This document shows, one piece after another, positions 16,216 to 24,537 of a DNA stretch of 36,519 bases (position 1 is its first letter; each line of letters begins with the position of its first letter). This DNA comes from Candidatus Gallispira edinburgensis (GTDB lineage Bacteria > Bacillota > Clostridia > Lachnospirales > CAG-274): assembly GCA_904395805.1 (NCBI GenBank), contig CAJFNV010000002.1, positions 1 through 36,519 of the forward strand, read 5' to 3'. The notes below the pieces were generated by a model, which had not been told where the DNA came from, searched no databases, and worked only from the letters and a program-made list of their open reading frames with translations. The position numbers and the translations under genes were made by a program.

Positions 16216-17217
16216 TTATACATTTTCAAAATACCAGCATTTGCTGATATCTGCATTTTTCATATTTTCACTTATAAGTATTTTTGCATATGCTGCCTCA
16301 GGAGATATATTAAATAACGGAATTATTCCCCTTTCAAGCATTTCATTACTTGACTTGTAAACTTCTTCAAGATTTTCATTTTTAAAGGAGGCGCCGTATA
16401 TTTTTATATTTTTTGCGGCACACCTTTCGGCAAATTTCAATACAGATGTTTCCTCTCCTGCCGTACATGCAGTGGCAGAGTGATACATGTAGTGAACAAC
16501 GGCACTTATTCCCTCAAGACTTATATTGTCATAACTCATGCCCGGATAAGGTCTTATAAGCATGACTTTGTTATTCAAACTCAAAGGTCTTTCATTAATA
16601 ACGGCTTTAAACTCATCATTGATCATATTGATACCTGATTTTGCATTTATAATAAGTTTATTACCCGATATTTTACCCCATGGTGCTCCGTCAAAGCTTC
16701 TGTACTGGTCAGTATAAGGGTCTGACTCCACTATTCTTGTTGCCAGATATATGTCATTTTCCCCTTTATTATTGCTGTAAGCCGTAAATACTCCGCGCAT
16801 CCCCTGCTTAACAACCAAAACTGCATTTCTCAGATTTATAATACCATTACTTTTTGGGTTTTCAAGCTCATAATTTGCCGCAATAAGCACAACCGGAATA
16901 TTAAGCTTGTTATAAAGCAAACCTATAAATGCGGAAGTATATGAGAGTGTATCTGAGCCATGACATATAATTATACCTCTGTATTTACTCACATCAACAC
17001 TGTCAATACATTCACAAAGCCTGAGCCATATATCATAAGTCATGTTCTCACTTAATATATTAACAGGCTGTACAGTCTCAAATTCCACATCATTTCCAAA
17101 TCTTTCATGATACATACTTACAAGTTTGTATGCCGATGCTGAATTTACATTTATAATGCCGTTTTCGGAAAAGCTTCCTATTGTTCCCCCTGTTAATATT
17201 AAAAGAATTTTATCCAT
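16216..17217 (-). CDS. L-asparaginase, type I family
   Basis: The 333-residue amidohydrolase should convert asparagine to aspartate and ammonia. The first active-site block LTGGTIGSF has the nucleophilic threonine. The second block reads ICHGSDTLSYT, where the usual HGTDT has Ser in place of the first Thr, a conservative change in a catalytic position. The rest is fairly divergent, so another amide substrate is possible. It lies 3 nt after thiD on the same strand and 82 nt before the dehydrogenase gene. Confidence 0.85.
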   Translation of the reverse strand: MDKILLILTGGTIGSFSENGIINVNSASAYKLVSMYHERFGNDVEFETVQPVNILSENMTYDIWLRLCECIDSVDVSKYRGIIICHGSDTLSYTSAFIGLLYNKLNIPVVLIAANYELENPKSNGIINLRNAVLVVKQGMRGVFTAYSNNKGENDIYLATRIVESDPYTDQYRSFDGAPWGKISGNKLIINAKSGINMINDEFKAVINERPLSLNNKVMLIRPYPGMSYDNISLEGISAVVHYMYHSATACTAGEETSVLKFAERCAAKNIKIYGASFKNENLEEVYKSSNEMLERGIIPLFNISPEAAYAKILISENMKNADISKCWYFENV

Positions 17218-17220
17218 ATT

Positions 17221-18009
17221 TTACACCTGCCCGATTTTATAACAGTGATTTACGGGACCATTGCCCTTTCCTATGTCAAGTCCGGCTTTTAAAGCTCCCG
17301 TAAGATAATCTTTTGCATTTCTTATACTTTCTTCTAAACTGCAGCCCTTTCCCGCATTACAGGCTATAGCAGAACTTAATGTACAGCCTGTTCCATGGGT
17401 ATTTTTTGTATCAATTCTTTCAGATGAAAACTCATATATATTTCCCTTGTCATAAAGTACATCTGTAGCCTTTTCATTTAAGTGTCCGCCCTTTATAAGC
17501 ACACTGCACCCATATTTTTCACTTAACTTGCATGCGGCATTTTTCATATCCTCAACATTTCCTATTTTTCTTCCCAGCAAAACACCGGCTTCATCAAGAT
17601 TAGGCGTAATAACTAAGGCAAGAGGCAAAAGCTCTCTTTCAAGAGTTTCTATTGCATCATCTTTGAGCAGTCTGCTTCCGCTTGTAGATACCATTACAGG
17701 GTCCACAACTATGTTTACAGCCTTGTATTCCTTAAGTTTGTCTGCAATAGCTTTTATAAGTTCCTTATCGGAAACCATACCTATTTTTACCGCATTGGGA
17801 AATATATCGGTAAATATGCAGTCAAGCTGCTTACATAAAAACTCTGCACTGGAATCATATATTCCATATACGCCTGTTGTATTCTGTGCAGTTAGTGAAG
17901 TTATGGCAGACATAGCATACATACCATGAGCAGTTATTGTCTTAATATCTGCCTGAATACCTGCTCCTCCGCTGCAGTCGCTTCCTGCAATTGTCAAAAT
18001 TTTATACAT
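17221..18009 (-). CDS. thiD: Hydroxymethylpyrimidine/phosphomethylpyrimidine kinase ThiD
   Basis: The 262-residue ribokinase-fold enzyme phosphorylates HMP and HMP-P for thiamine synthesis. Substrate segment LTIAGSDCSGGAGIQADIKT, VDPVMVSTSG, VLIKGGH and the catalytic anion-hole motif NTHGTGCTLSSAIA are all present. No thiC, thiE or TPP riboswitch is visible here, so a salvage role is possible; pyridoxal kinase activity in this family cannot be excluded. GAGG lies 8 nt before the ATG. The gene follows the TPR gene by 54 nt. Confidence 0.92.
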   Translation of the reverse strand: MYKILTIAGSDCSGGAGIQADIKTITAHGMYAMSAITSLTAQNTTGVYGIYDSSAEFLCKQLDCIFTDIFPNAVKIGMVSDKELIKAIADKLKEYKAVNIVVDPVMVSTSGSRLLKDDAIETLERELLPLALVITPNLDEAGVLLGRKIGNVEDMKNAACKLSEKYGCSVLIKGGHLNEKATDVLYDKGNIYEFSSERIDTKNTHGTGCTLSSAIACNAGKGCSLEESIRNAKDYLTGALKAGLDIGKGNGPVNHCYKIGQV

Positions 18010-18063
18010 ATATATTACCTCTTTTCAAAAAACATATTCTTTTTAATATCTTGGCTTATGCCT

Positions 18064-18864
18064 TTAATGTTTAATACACCCTATATATTTACACTGCCAC
18101 AGCATTACGGGAGTATATTCATATTCATTTATAATTCTCTCCCTCTTCTTTCTGCTGTCCACAAGACTTAATACTTCACTGTCAAATTTACTGATTTCAG
18201 CTATATTGTTTTCTTCAATGCATTCATATAACATAGCAAGAACAGGCATACCAAATTCCCATTCAGCAATAACTCTTTCTGCCATGCTGTATGCCTTTCC
18301 CTTATCCCCAAGAAAATAATAAAGTATAAATCTGTCCAGCACAGTCCACTTGTCATCACTTATACTTTCAAGAATTTCACTGTAATCCTCCCTGCATTTT
18401 AAAAAGGAATAACAATAGGATATTTTTATGTCATCAATATTTTTATCAGCAATTTTTAAAGCCTTATCAAAATACATACAAGCCTTTACATAACCGCCAA
18501 GCCTGTAGCACCCGCATGCAAGATTATTATAGGTTCTGTGATCACATTTGATTTCAGATGCCTTTTTATACAGCTTGCACGCTTCCTGGGTACTTCCGTA
18601 ATGATAGTTATACTCAGCAAGAGCAATCAGATTTTTATAATTTATATCACAGTTATAAGCCATTTTAAGATAATTATATCCCTTTTCTCTTGCCTCTTTA
18701 GTATCCGAATTCTTGAACTGTATACCATTATCAATATAAAATACTCCCATATTGTTATAGGTTTCACAGCACGGTTCTTTTTCTGCAGCCTCTTTCAGCA
18801 CTTCCTGAGCTTCAAACCACTTTTCTTCTTCCATAAGCTTTAAAGCAATATCCGTATATTCCAT
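18064..18864 (-). CDS. Tetratricopeptide repeat protein
   Basis: The 266-residue helical protein contains about four to five TPR-like units, for example WFEAQEVLKEAAEKEP, TYNNMGVFYIDNG, NLIALAEYNYHYGSTQEACKLYKKA and RTYNNLACGCYRLGGYVKACMYFDKAL. There is no signal peptide or membrane segment, so it is likely a cytoplasmic interaction protein. ATG 18864 is preceded by AGGTGG; codons upstream of it are not supported. It is first in the probable operon with thiD, the asparaginase and the dehydrogenase. The partner is unknown. Confidence 0.82.
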   Translation of the reverse strand: MEYTDIALKLMEEEKWFEAQEVLKEAAEKEPCCETYNNMGVFYIDNGIQFKNSDTKEAREKGYNYLKMAYNCDINYKNLIALAEYNYHYGSTQEACKLYKKASEIKCDHRTYNNLACGCYRLGGYVKACMYFDKALKIADKNIDDIKISYCYSFLKCREDYSEILESISDDKWTVLDRFILYYFLGDKGKAYSMAERVIAEWEFGMPVLAMLYECIEENNIAEISKFDSEVLSLVDSRKKRERIINEYEYTPVMLWQCKYIGCIKH

Positions 18865-19014
18865 AACACCACCTGATTTCCAATGTAATGAATTAAATCC
18901 TGACAAATTAGGGTAATACATACTTCTGCAGACAATTTTTAGCATTATATTATTGATTTCGCATCAGTACTTAAAAACTAATAAATTCCAATTTATTGCA
19001 TCATCAACATATAG

Positions 19015-19068
19015 CCTCCCTTGCCTAAAGGGAGGAGGAGAAACGCTTGCGTTTCGGAGGAGGGATTC
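19015..19068. repeat. Palindromic intergenic repeat (double hairpin)
   Basis: CCTCCCTT (19015-19022) pairs with AAGGGAGG (19028-19035). GAAACGC (19040-19046) pairs with GCGTTTC (19049-19055). The unit then ends in GGAGGAGGGATT. The same layout (CTCC hairpin, short GC hairpin, GGAGGATT) recurs at 36465-36510. The remainder of 18865-19126 holds no visible gene. Confidence 0.7.
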
Positions 19069-19126
19069 CCTAAATTCCCGTTTACCGCATCAATAAAAAT
19101 CTCCACTTATAAAAAAACAATATCCC

Positions 19127-20161
19127 CTAATCTCTCAACTTCACAGCCCTTGCAGCCCTTCTTCTATTGTCATCCTGCATCTGGGCATAATGTTTTCTTG
19201 TTGTATTTACATCCTTGTGCCCCAAAACATCAGCCACAAGATATATATCCCCTGTCTCATTATAAAGAGCTGTACCATATGTACTTCTCAGCTTATGTGG
19301 TGAAATTTTTTTAAGTGTAGTCACCTTCTGGGCATATTTTTTAACAAGCTTTTCAACTGAACGTACCCCTATCCTTTTATTCTGTATAGAAAGGAAAAGT
19401 GCATTTTCACTTCCCTTTTGCGCTTTAATTTTTTTCCTATCCTCAATATAATCCTTTAAAGCCTTTTCAACTTCTTCCCCGAAGTAAACTACCATTTCAT
19501 TTCCGCCCTTGCGTGTAACCTTAACCCCATTAACCTGAAAATCAATATCGTCAATATCTATTCCCACACATTCTGAAACTCTTATTCCCGTGCCTAAGAG
19601 CAAAGTGACAATTGCAAGGTCTCTCTTACCGTTTTTATTAAAGTATTTCTTTTCACCGTCAGTAAGCTTTTCACCCTTTTCTATAACATCCAACAGTTCT
19701 GCCGTTTCATTTGGCTCAAGCCTTATTATTTCTTTTTCATGTATTTTTGGCTTATTTACAAGTTCTGCAGGATTTCCCGGAATTTTTTCCATTCTGTAGA
19801 AATATTTAAAAAGGCCTCTTACTGCAGCCAGCTTACGTGACTTGCCATTTTCATGATTAGTCTTTTCCTCACCTTCGGAATTTAAATAATACTCCGTATA
19901 ACTCATAAACTCATTAATATCTGTAGCGGTTATCTGAGCAAGATCCGATATTGTGATTTCCTTAACAGCCTTCCCGCCAAATTTTTCTTCTGCCATATAG
20001 TTAAAGAATATTCTCAGATCATAGGCATAGGCAACTCTCGTTCTTATTTCTCTGCTGTTTGCCATGGACAAAAAGAACTCCCTGCAAAAATCAGGCAGCT
20101 CTCTTATTAATTCCCTTAACTTTAACGTAAGTTTATTTTTTACATCTTCGCTGTATGTCAT
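19127..20161 (-). CDS. Tyrosine recombinase / site-specific integrase (XerC/D-like)
   Basis: The 344-residue recombinase has an N-terminal core-binding SAM-like domain (about 20-130) and a catalytic domain with all expected residues: R194 (GTGIRVSE), K218 (TRKGG), H289 and R292 (SPHKLRSTYG), H315 (LGHKDVNTT) and Y325 (RKHYAQ). The start ATG directly follows the ttcA stop (TAAATG), so translation is coupled to ttcA. No attachment repeats, excisionase or phage genes lie beside it. A chromosomal Xer-like role is therefore more likely than a mobile-element integrase, but this is inference. Confidence 0.92.
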   Translation of the reverse strand: MTYSEDVKNKLTLKLRELIRELPDFCREFFLSMANSREIRTRVAYAYDLRIFFNYMAEEKFGGKAVKEITISDLAQITATDINEFMSYTEYYLNSEGEEKTNHENGKSRKLAAVRGLFKYFYRMEKIPGNPAELVNKPKIHEKEIIRLEPNETAELLDVIEKGEKLTDGEKKYFNKNGKRDLAIVTLLLGTGIRVSECVGIDIDDIDFQVNGVKVTRKGGNEMVVYFGEEVEKALKDYIEDRKKIKAQKGSENALFLSIQNKRIGVRSVEKLVKKYAQKVTTLKKISPHKLRSTYGTALYNETGDIYLVADVLGHKDVNTTRKHYAQMQDDNRRRAARAVKLRD

Positions 20162-20884
20162 TTAATCCTCAACCTTCCACCCCTGCAAATATGACCTCTT
20201 TATTGCGTTAAATGTTCTGTCCTCAAAATGGTTATATTTAAGTGACAATTCCTTGATCATATTTTTAATATCTTCTCTTGTTGTCTTGCCGTCAACAGGA
20301 CATTTATTTTTTACTACAGGCAGATTTTCCTTTCTCGCAAAGCCTATTACATCCTTTTCAGGCACATATATAAGAGGTCTTATTGAAGCGATCTTTTTTC
20401 TGCTTAAATATGTATAAGGACTGAAACAATATATCCTTCCTTCATAAAAAAGTGCCATAAAAAATGTCTCAATAACATCATCTTTATTATGTCCCAATGC
20501 AATTTTATTGCACCCTAGCTCCTCAACCTTTGTATTAAGAGCTCCCTTTCTCATTTTAGCACAGAGAGAACAGGGATTTTTTTCTTTCCTCTCCTGAAAT
20601 ACAATTTCAGATATATCCGTATTTACTATATGATAATTTACTCCAAGCTCCTCGCAAAACTTTTCAATAGGTGAAAAATCCATTCCTTCAAAACCTACAT
20701 TTACCGTAATTGCCTCAAGCTCAAATTTCTTAGGATAAAACCTCTGCAAAGCCTTAAGCACTGCAAGCATTGAAAGACTGTCCTTGCCTCCTGAAATACC
20801 TACTGCTATTCTGTCGCCGTCCTCTATCATATTGTAATCCTGCACTGCCCTTCTTACAAGGCTTAGCATCTGCTGCATCTTCAT
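20162..20884 (-). CDS. TtcA-like tRNA 2-thiocytidine synthetase
   Basis: The 240-residue PP-loop ATPase probably thiolates cytidine 32 of tRNA. SGGKDS (31-36) is the PP-loop. C105 and C108 (NPCSLC) plus C195 (NKCPVDG) are the three cysteines that hold a 4Fe-4S cluster in TtcA, and GHNKDDVIET is the family motif. ATG 20884 follows GGAGG. A strong promoter lies 29 nt upstream. Related TtcA/TtuA-type proteins act on other tRNA positions, so the exact target nucleotide is not certain. Confidence 0.9.
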   Translation of the reverse strand: MKMQQMLSLVRRAVQDYNMIEDGDRIAVGISGGKDSLSMLAVLKALQRFYPKKFELEAITVNVGFEGMDFSPIEKFCEELGVNYHIVNTDISEIVFQERKEKNPCSLCAKMRKGALNTKVEELGCNKIALGHNKDDVIETFFMALFYEGRIYCFSPYTYLSRKKIASIRPLIYVPEKDVIGFARKENLPVVKNKCPVDGKTTREDIKNMIKELSLKYNHFEDRTFNAIKRSYLQGWKVED

Positions 20885-20912
20885 ATACTTACCTCCAACT
20901 ATTCGTAAAATA

Positions 20913-20941
20913 AGTATATACCAAAACCCGCTTAAAGTCAA
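20913..20941 (-). promoter_or_regulatory. Promoter of the ttcA-recombinase operon
   Basis: TTGACT (20941-20936), 17 nt, TATACT (20918-20913) on the minus strand. Confidence 0.88.
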
Positions 20942-21079
20942 TTCATTAATAATTCAAATCTATAAACTATCCAATGTTGGTGTAACTTGATCATTTAGTT
21001 CTCCTCTGCACTCCTTTAATATGGTTTGGTCACTTTATTATAAGGTATTTTTGCAAATTGTCTTCTTTTTTGTAAAAAA

Positions 21080-21203
21080 GGTTCAACAATTTTTAGTGTT
21101 GTTAATTTTATTCTCTCTGTTTACAACTCCCGCACTGGTCCTTTGTAAGATCAATGCTGTCAACTTAAAGGATCAGCATAAACCTAACTGTTTAAAAAGG
21201 CGG
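21080..21203. repeat. Dispersed intergenic repeat, copy B
   Basis: This is the diverged second copy of the repeat at 9227-9351, in the same orientation and also ending in AAAAAGGCGG. No coding capacity is visible in 20942-21200. Confidence 0.7.
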
Positions 21204-21515
21204 CGTGCCCGCCCTTCAGAACTTTTGACTGTTCAGCACTTTCATCTCCGCTGAAAGCCGCACTATGTGCGTCCGGCTATTCTGCCGGTGGCAAATGTCA
21301 AAAGCGACACTTCGTGTCGGCAAATATTCTTTTGCTTCAAACTTGGCTCCTTTGTAAAGGAGCTGTCAGCGCATTCAGCACTTTCAGCCAAAGGCTGAAA
21401 GCCATCCTAACGGATGTCCGCATAATTCTTGCGGTACAGTGCTGTCTGAGGATTTTTTTCCTAACACTTCCAACTCAGCAAATGCTTGCGTATGCGAAGC
21501 ATCAATTTTTTCCGT
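21195..21515. repeat. Block of tandem short hairpins
   Basis: At least seven short inverted repeats stand in a row: GCACTATGTGC, CCGGC/GCCGG, CGACAC-TTC-GTGTCG, CTCCTTT/AAAGGAG, CTTTCAGCC-AAA-GGCTGAAAG, CATCC/GGATG, CCGCA/TGCGG and a stem in ATGCTTGCGTATGCGAAGCAT. GGCTCC...GGAGCTGTCAG and a later CTGTCTGAGGATT resemble the two ends of a known style of clostridial palindromic repeat, with other hairpins between them. No gene is supported. Confidence 0.65.
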
Positions 21516-21540
21516 TAAACCACACATTTGGCAAAGACCA

Positions 21541-21601
21541 AAAAAAAGCAAAAAAATAGCTTGCTATCCATAATACTTTCGTAAAACAGATAACAAGCTA
21601 T
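21541..21601 (-). terminator. Strong minus-strand intrinsic terminator closing the ORF-less transcript
   Basis: A 13-bp stem with one G-U pair joins GATAACAAGCTAT (21589-21601) and ATAGCTTGCTATC (21556-21568). On the minus strand it is followed by seven T, GC and seven more T. No gene ends here, so the transcript it ends must come from the promoter near 22880. Confidence 0.8.
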
Positions 21602-22850
21602 CTTATTGAATCTTCAGTAAACATTTTAACTCGCTTTCTTTAATTAATAGTTAATAGTAACTTTTTTACGTTTGATTAATTAATCTCCTCTGACATTTAA
21701 GTCTTAATTAACCATCACAATATTTAATTTTACTTTTTTAGATTTACAATTATCAAGTGTTAAAATTGAAACCCTTTAATCCGATCCTTTTATTCAGGTA
21801 TCAACATTTTAGAATCATCAAATACTAGCATATCTTACTCTACCTTGTCCGGAACTAATATTATTTCTTATCTTAAATATTGACTCCAAACTTCAGAATC
21901 TTATTTTACAGGATTTTAATGGTTATATTTTTTTACCATTTATTTTACAGCTTTTCTAATTTATAAATCTTATAAACATTCACATTTCATCAAACTTTAA
22001 AGCTTCTTTTATGAAAATATTTATTACCTATAAACTTCAATTTCCTATGACAACTTAAGTAATATTAATATAACTATTTACTTCTTACACTAACACCACT
22101 TTTAATTAACTAAATGACTAACCTTCTCAATACCCCAATTATAATTAATTAACCTTCATATTAAATTTACTTTATAAATATTAAGCTTTGAAATTTATCA
22201 CATTAAACTTTAATATAAGATATCTTTACAATATTTCTATTATATAAATTTCTTTTATTATAAATTTAACTTGATCTTAACTTTATCATTTCTGATTTTG
22301 TTATTGATTTCTTTTCTTAAATATTTACAAATCTTTAAATATTTTCATTACTTAAATCTTTAGAATTCGCTTTATGTAAATATTTATTTTTAATTCTGAA
22401 TCTTCAACATCATATATTTTTAATCCGACAATATTCAAATCAAAATTTAAACCTTATCTGATTTTTTTAATATATCAATGTTTCAGATTTTTGATTTTAA
22501 ATTATAAGAGTTAAAGCAGATATTAAACATCATTTTTATTATAACACTTATTCTTACTTCTTCTCTGCTAATTTATAAATCATTTTAACATTTACGTACA
22601 CGGTCTAACTTTTACATCCTTACCATCTATGTAAACATTTCCTGGTCGTTATAACTTCTTCAACTGTAAACTATATATGCTAATTTCTACACTGATTTTT
22701 AACATTTATTTTTCATAACCAACTTTAAAAAGAATCATTGTCAATCTCTTAATGTCAAATACTTTTGTAAATGTTACAGTTAAAAAGTTATAAGACTAAT
22801 TTTCTCTCTTTGGCGGAACCCACTCCCTTCTTTAAATTTTGTTTTGTTAT
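21602..22850 (-). other. Extreme AT-rich, ORF-less transcription unit: candidate long ncRNA or decayed gene
   Basis: A hand count of 21601-22800 gives 72 G and 186 C on the plus strand: 21.5% GC and a strong strand skew, far from the neighbouring genes. Stop codons occur in every frame at about the density expected from composition, and no frame is open beyond short stretches. Even so, the unit has a consensus promoter with an operator-like palindrome on one side and a strong terminator on the other, both for the minus strand, giving a transcript of about 1.3 kb. Short protein-like fragments, such as NVYIDGKDVKVRPCT near 22580-22625, leave open the option of a decayed gene. No known RNA family is recognised. 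Confidence 0.5.
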
Positions 22851-22851
22851 T

Positions 22852-22867
22852 ATAACCAATTGGTTAT
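22852..22867. promoter_or_regulatory. Perfect 16-bp palindromic operator
   Basis: ATAACCAATTGGTTAT is fully palindromic and lies about 5-20 nt after the predicted start site of the minus-strand promoter. Size and symmetry fit a MarR-type repressor site. No marR gene lies in the window. Confidence 0.65.
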
Positions 22868-22878
22868 CTTGTATATAT

Positions 22879-22907
22879 ATAATAACCTATAAAACCATTT
22901 TTGTCAA
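22879..22907 (-). promoter_or_regulatory. Consensus promoter reading into the ORF-less AT-rich unit
   Basis: TTGACA (22907-22902), 17 nt, TATTAT (22884-22879) on the minus strand. No coding region follows. Confidence 0.85.
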
Positions 22908-23054
22908 GTACTTTTGCAAAATTTTTTAAAATTTTTCCAAAAAAGTTGCACAAATTCACCAAAGCTTTTTTGTGCAAAATCTATGTCCATATGTCAATCT
23001 GCCGGTAAAAACAAAACACAACTGCCCGTCCCATAGCCGCTTGACTTTTTATAT

Positions 23055-23095
23055 GAAAAAATCCGTCCTCATGGCTTATCGCCCTGAGAACGGAT
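23055..23095 (-). terminator. Intrinsic terminator of the decarboxylase operon
   Basis: ATCCGTCCTCA (23061-23071) pairs with TGAGAACGGAT (23085-23095) with one G-U pair. On the minus strand a T-run follows at 23061-23056. It lies 21 nt after the last gene. The stretch 22908-23054 shows nothing else. Confidence 0.88.
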
Positions 23096-23116
23096 AACTT
23101 ATAATACTGATAAATT

Positions 23117-24520
23117 TTAAACAGGATAAACCCTGTGGTCAACATCAGCTAAATTCGGATCGATACCAAACTTCTGGGCCTGTCTGAACTTAAAATATTC
23201 TATAGCCTGCTGAGGGAAGAGAACATAGCTTAAAACATCCTCGTCCTTTTCCTTATAATCGCTTATTTCAGCCTCAGCTTTTTCAAGCTCCGGAGCTAAA
23301 AGATCAGCAGGTCTGCATGTAATAGGCTCCTCGTCACCTATTATCTTCTTTCTGATCTCTTCTGAAATAGGCACCGGAGTTCTTCCGTATCTTCCTCTTA
23401 CAATGTCCTTTGTTTCCTTAGGTACCATCTTGTATCTTTCACCCATAAGAATATTGAGCACAGCCTGTGTTCCCACGATCTGGCTTGAAGGTGTTACAAG
23501 AGGAGGATAGCCCAGGTCAGCTCTTACCTTAGGTATTTCCTTAAGCACTTCATCATACTTATCCTCTGCATTTGCAGCCTTTAACTGGCTTACAAGATTG
23601 GAAAGCATACCGCCGGGAACCTGATAAAGAAGAGTTGCAATATCAACAGCAAGCATTTTAGGACTTAAAAGTCCGCTGTCAATAGCTTCCTCTCTTATAG
23701 GCTTAAAGTAATCTGATATTTCCTTTAAAAGACTTTCATCAAGACCTGTATCAAATTCAGTGCCCTTTAATGCAGCAACCATAACCTCTGTTGCAGGCTG
23801 GGCAGTACCCATACTGAGAGGTGACATATCAGTATCAATAATGTCAGCCCCTGCTTCAACAGCCTTAAGATAAGTCATTGAAGCCACACCGCTTGTATAG
23901 TGGCTGTGTACTTCTATAGGAAGGTCAACCTCTTCCTTAATAGCCTTAACAAGATCATAAGCAGGCTTAGGAAGCAAAAGTCCCGCCATATCCTTTATAC
24001 ATATTGAATCGGCACCAAGATCTCTGTATGTCTTTGCTAAATTAACATAATACTCAAGAGTATGCACATCACTTAAAGTATAGCTTATTGCAAGCTGAGC
24101 GTGAGCACCCTTTTCCATTTTAACAGCCTTTACGGCAGTTTCAAGATTTCTTGCATCATTTAATGCATCAAATATTCTAAGTATGTCAATACCGTTTTCA
24201 ATACTCTTTCTTACAAAAGACTCAACAACATCATCAGCATAATGTCTGTAGCCCAGAATATTCTGACCTCTTAAAAGCATTTGTAATTTTGTATTCTTGA
24301 AAGCTGAGCGGAATTTTCTCAGTCTTTCCCATGGGTCTTCCTTTAAGTATCTGAGGCAGGAATCAAATGTAGCACCGCCCCATACTTCAACGGCACCGAA
24401 TCCAACCTTATCCATTTTATCTAAAATAGGGAGCATATCCTCTATTCTCATTCTGGTAGCAATTAATGACTGCTGTCCGTCTCTTAAAGTACAGTCACAA
24501 ATTTTAATAGGCTTAGCCAT
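23117..24520 (-). CDS. Oxaloacetate decarboxylase alpha / transcarboxylase 5S-type carboxyltransferase
   Basis: The 467-residue TIM-barrel carboxyltransferase moves CO2 between biotin and pyruvate/oxaloacetate. The metal- and substrate-binding motif is CDCTLRDGQQS (8-18), the catalytic lysine is K176 in CIKDMAGLL, and metal-binding histidines are H205 and H207 in EVHSHYTSG. A PYC_OADA-type C-terminal domain follows. There is no fused biotinyl domain, unlike many OadA proteins of about 590 residues; the carrier is the separate protein at 25785-26231. It is last in the operon, 17 nt after oadB. It could serve oxaloacetate decarboxylation, the reverse pyruvate carboxylation, or a transcarboxylase with the MmdA-like protein. 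Confidence 0.93.
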   Translation of the reverse strand: MAKPIKICDCTLRDGQQSLIATRMRIEDMLPILDKMDKVGFGAVEVWGGATFDSCLRYLKEDPWERLRKFRSAFKNTKLQMLLRGQNILGYRHYADDVVESFVRKSIENGIDILRIFDALNDARNLETAVKAVKMEKGAHAQLAISYTLSDVHTLEYYVNLAKTYRDLGADSICIKDMAGLLLPKPAYDLVKAIKEEVDLPIEVHSHYTSGVASMTYLKAVEAGADIIDTDMSPLSMGTAQPATEVMVAALKGTEFDTGLDESLLKEISDYFKPIREEAIDSGLLSPKMLAVDIATLLYQVPGGMLSNLVSQLKAANAEDKYDEVLKEIPKVRADLGYPPLVTPSSQIVGTQAVLNILMGERYKMVPKETKDIVRGRYGRTPVPISEEIRKKIIGDEEPITCRPADLLAPELEKAEAEISDYKEKDEDVLSYVLFPQQAIEYFKFRQAQKFGIDPNLADVDHRVYPV

Positions 24521-24537
24521 TTATAAAAACCTCCCTT

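Noticed and set aside
19127-20161. Integrase marking a prophage or integrative element
   Set aside because: No attachment repeats, tRNA target, excisionase or phage genes lie nearby, and the gene is coupled to ttcA as a chromosomal operon would be.
21195-21515. CRISPR array
   Set aside because: The stems differ from each other in sequence and spacing; there is no repeated direct unit with spacers and no cas gene.
21314-21559. 81-codon plus-strand ORF in the hairpin block
   Set aside because: It is made of inverted repeats, lacks an SD sequence, and its composition follows the hairpins and not a protein.
21763-21960. Minus-strand frame that reads like protein (DSEVWSQYL, EIILVPDKVE, DMLVFDDSKMLIPE) if TAA is decoded as glutamine
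   Set aside because: Seven TAA in about 67 codons is close to what 21% GC predicts, and the frame does not stay protein-like outside this stretch. Stop-codon reassignment is not supported.
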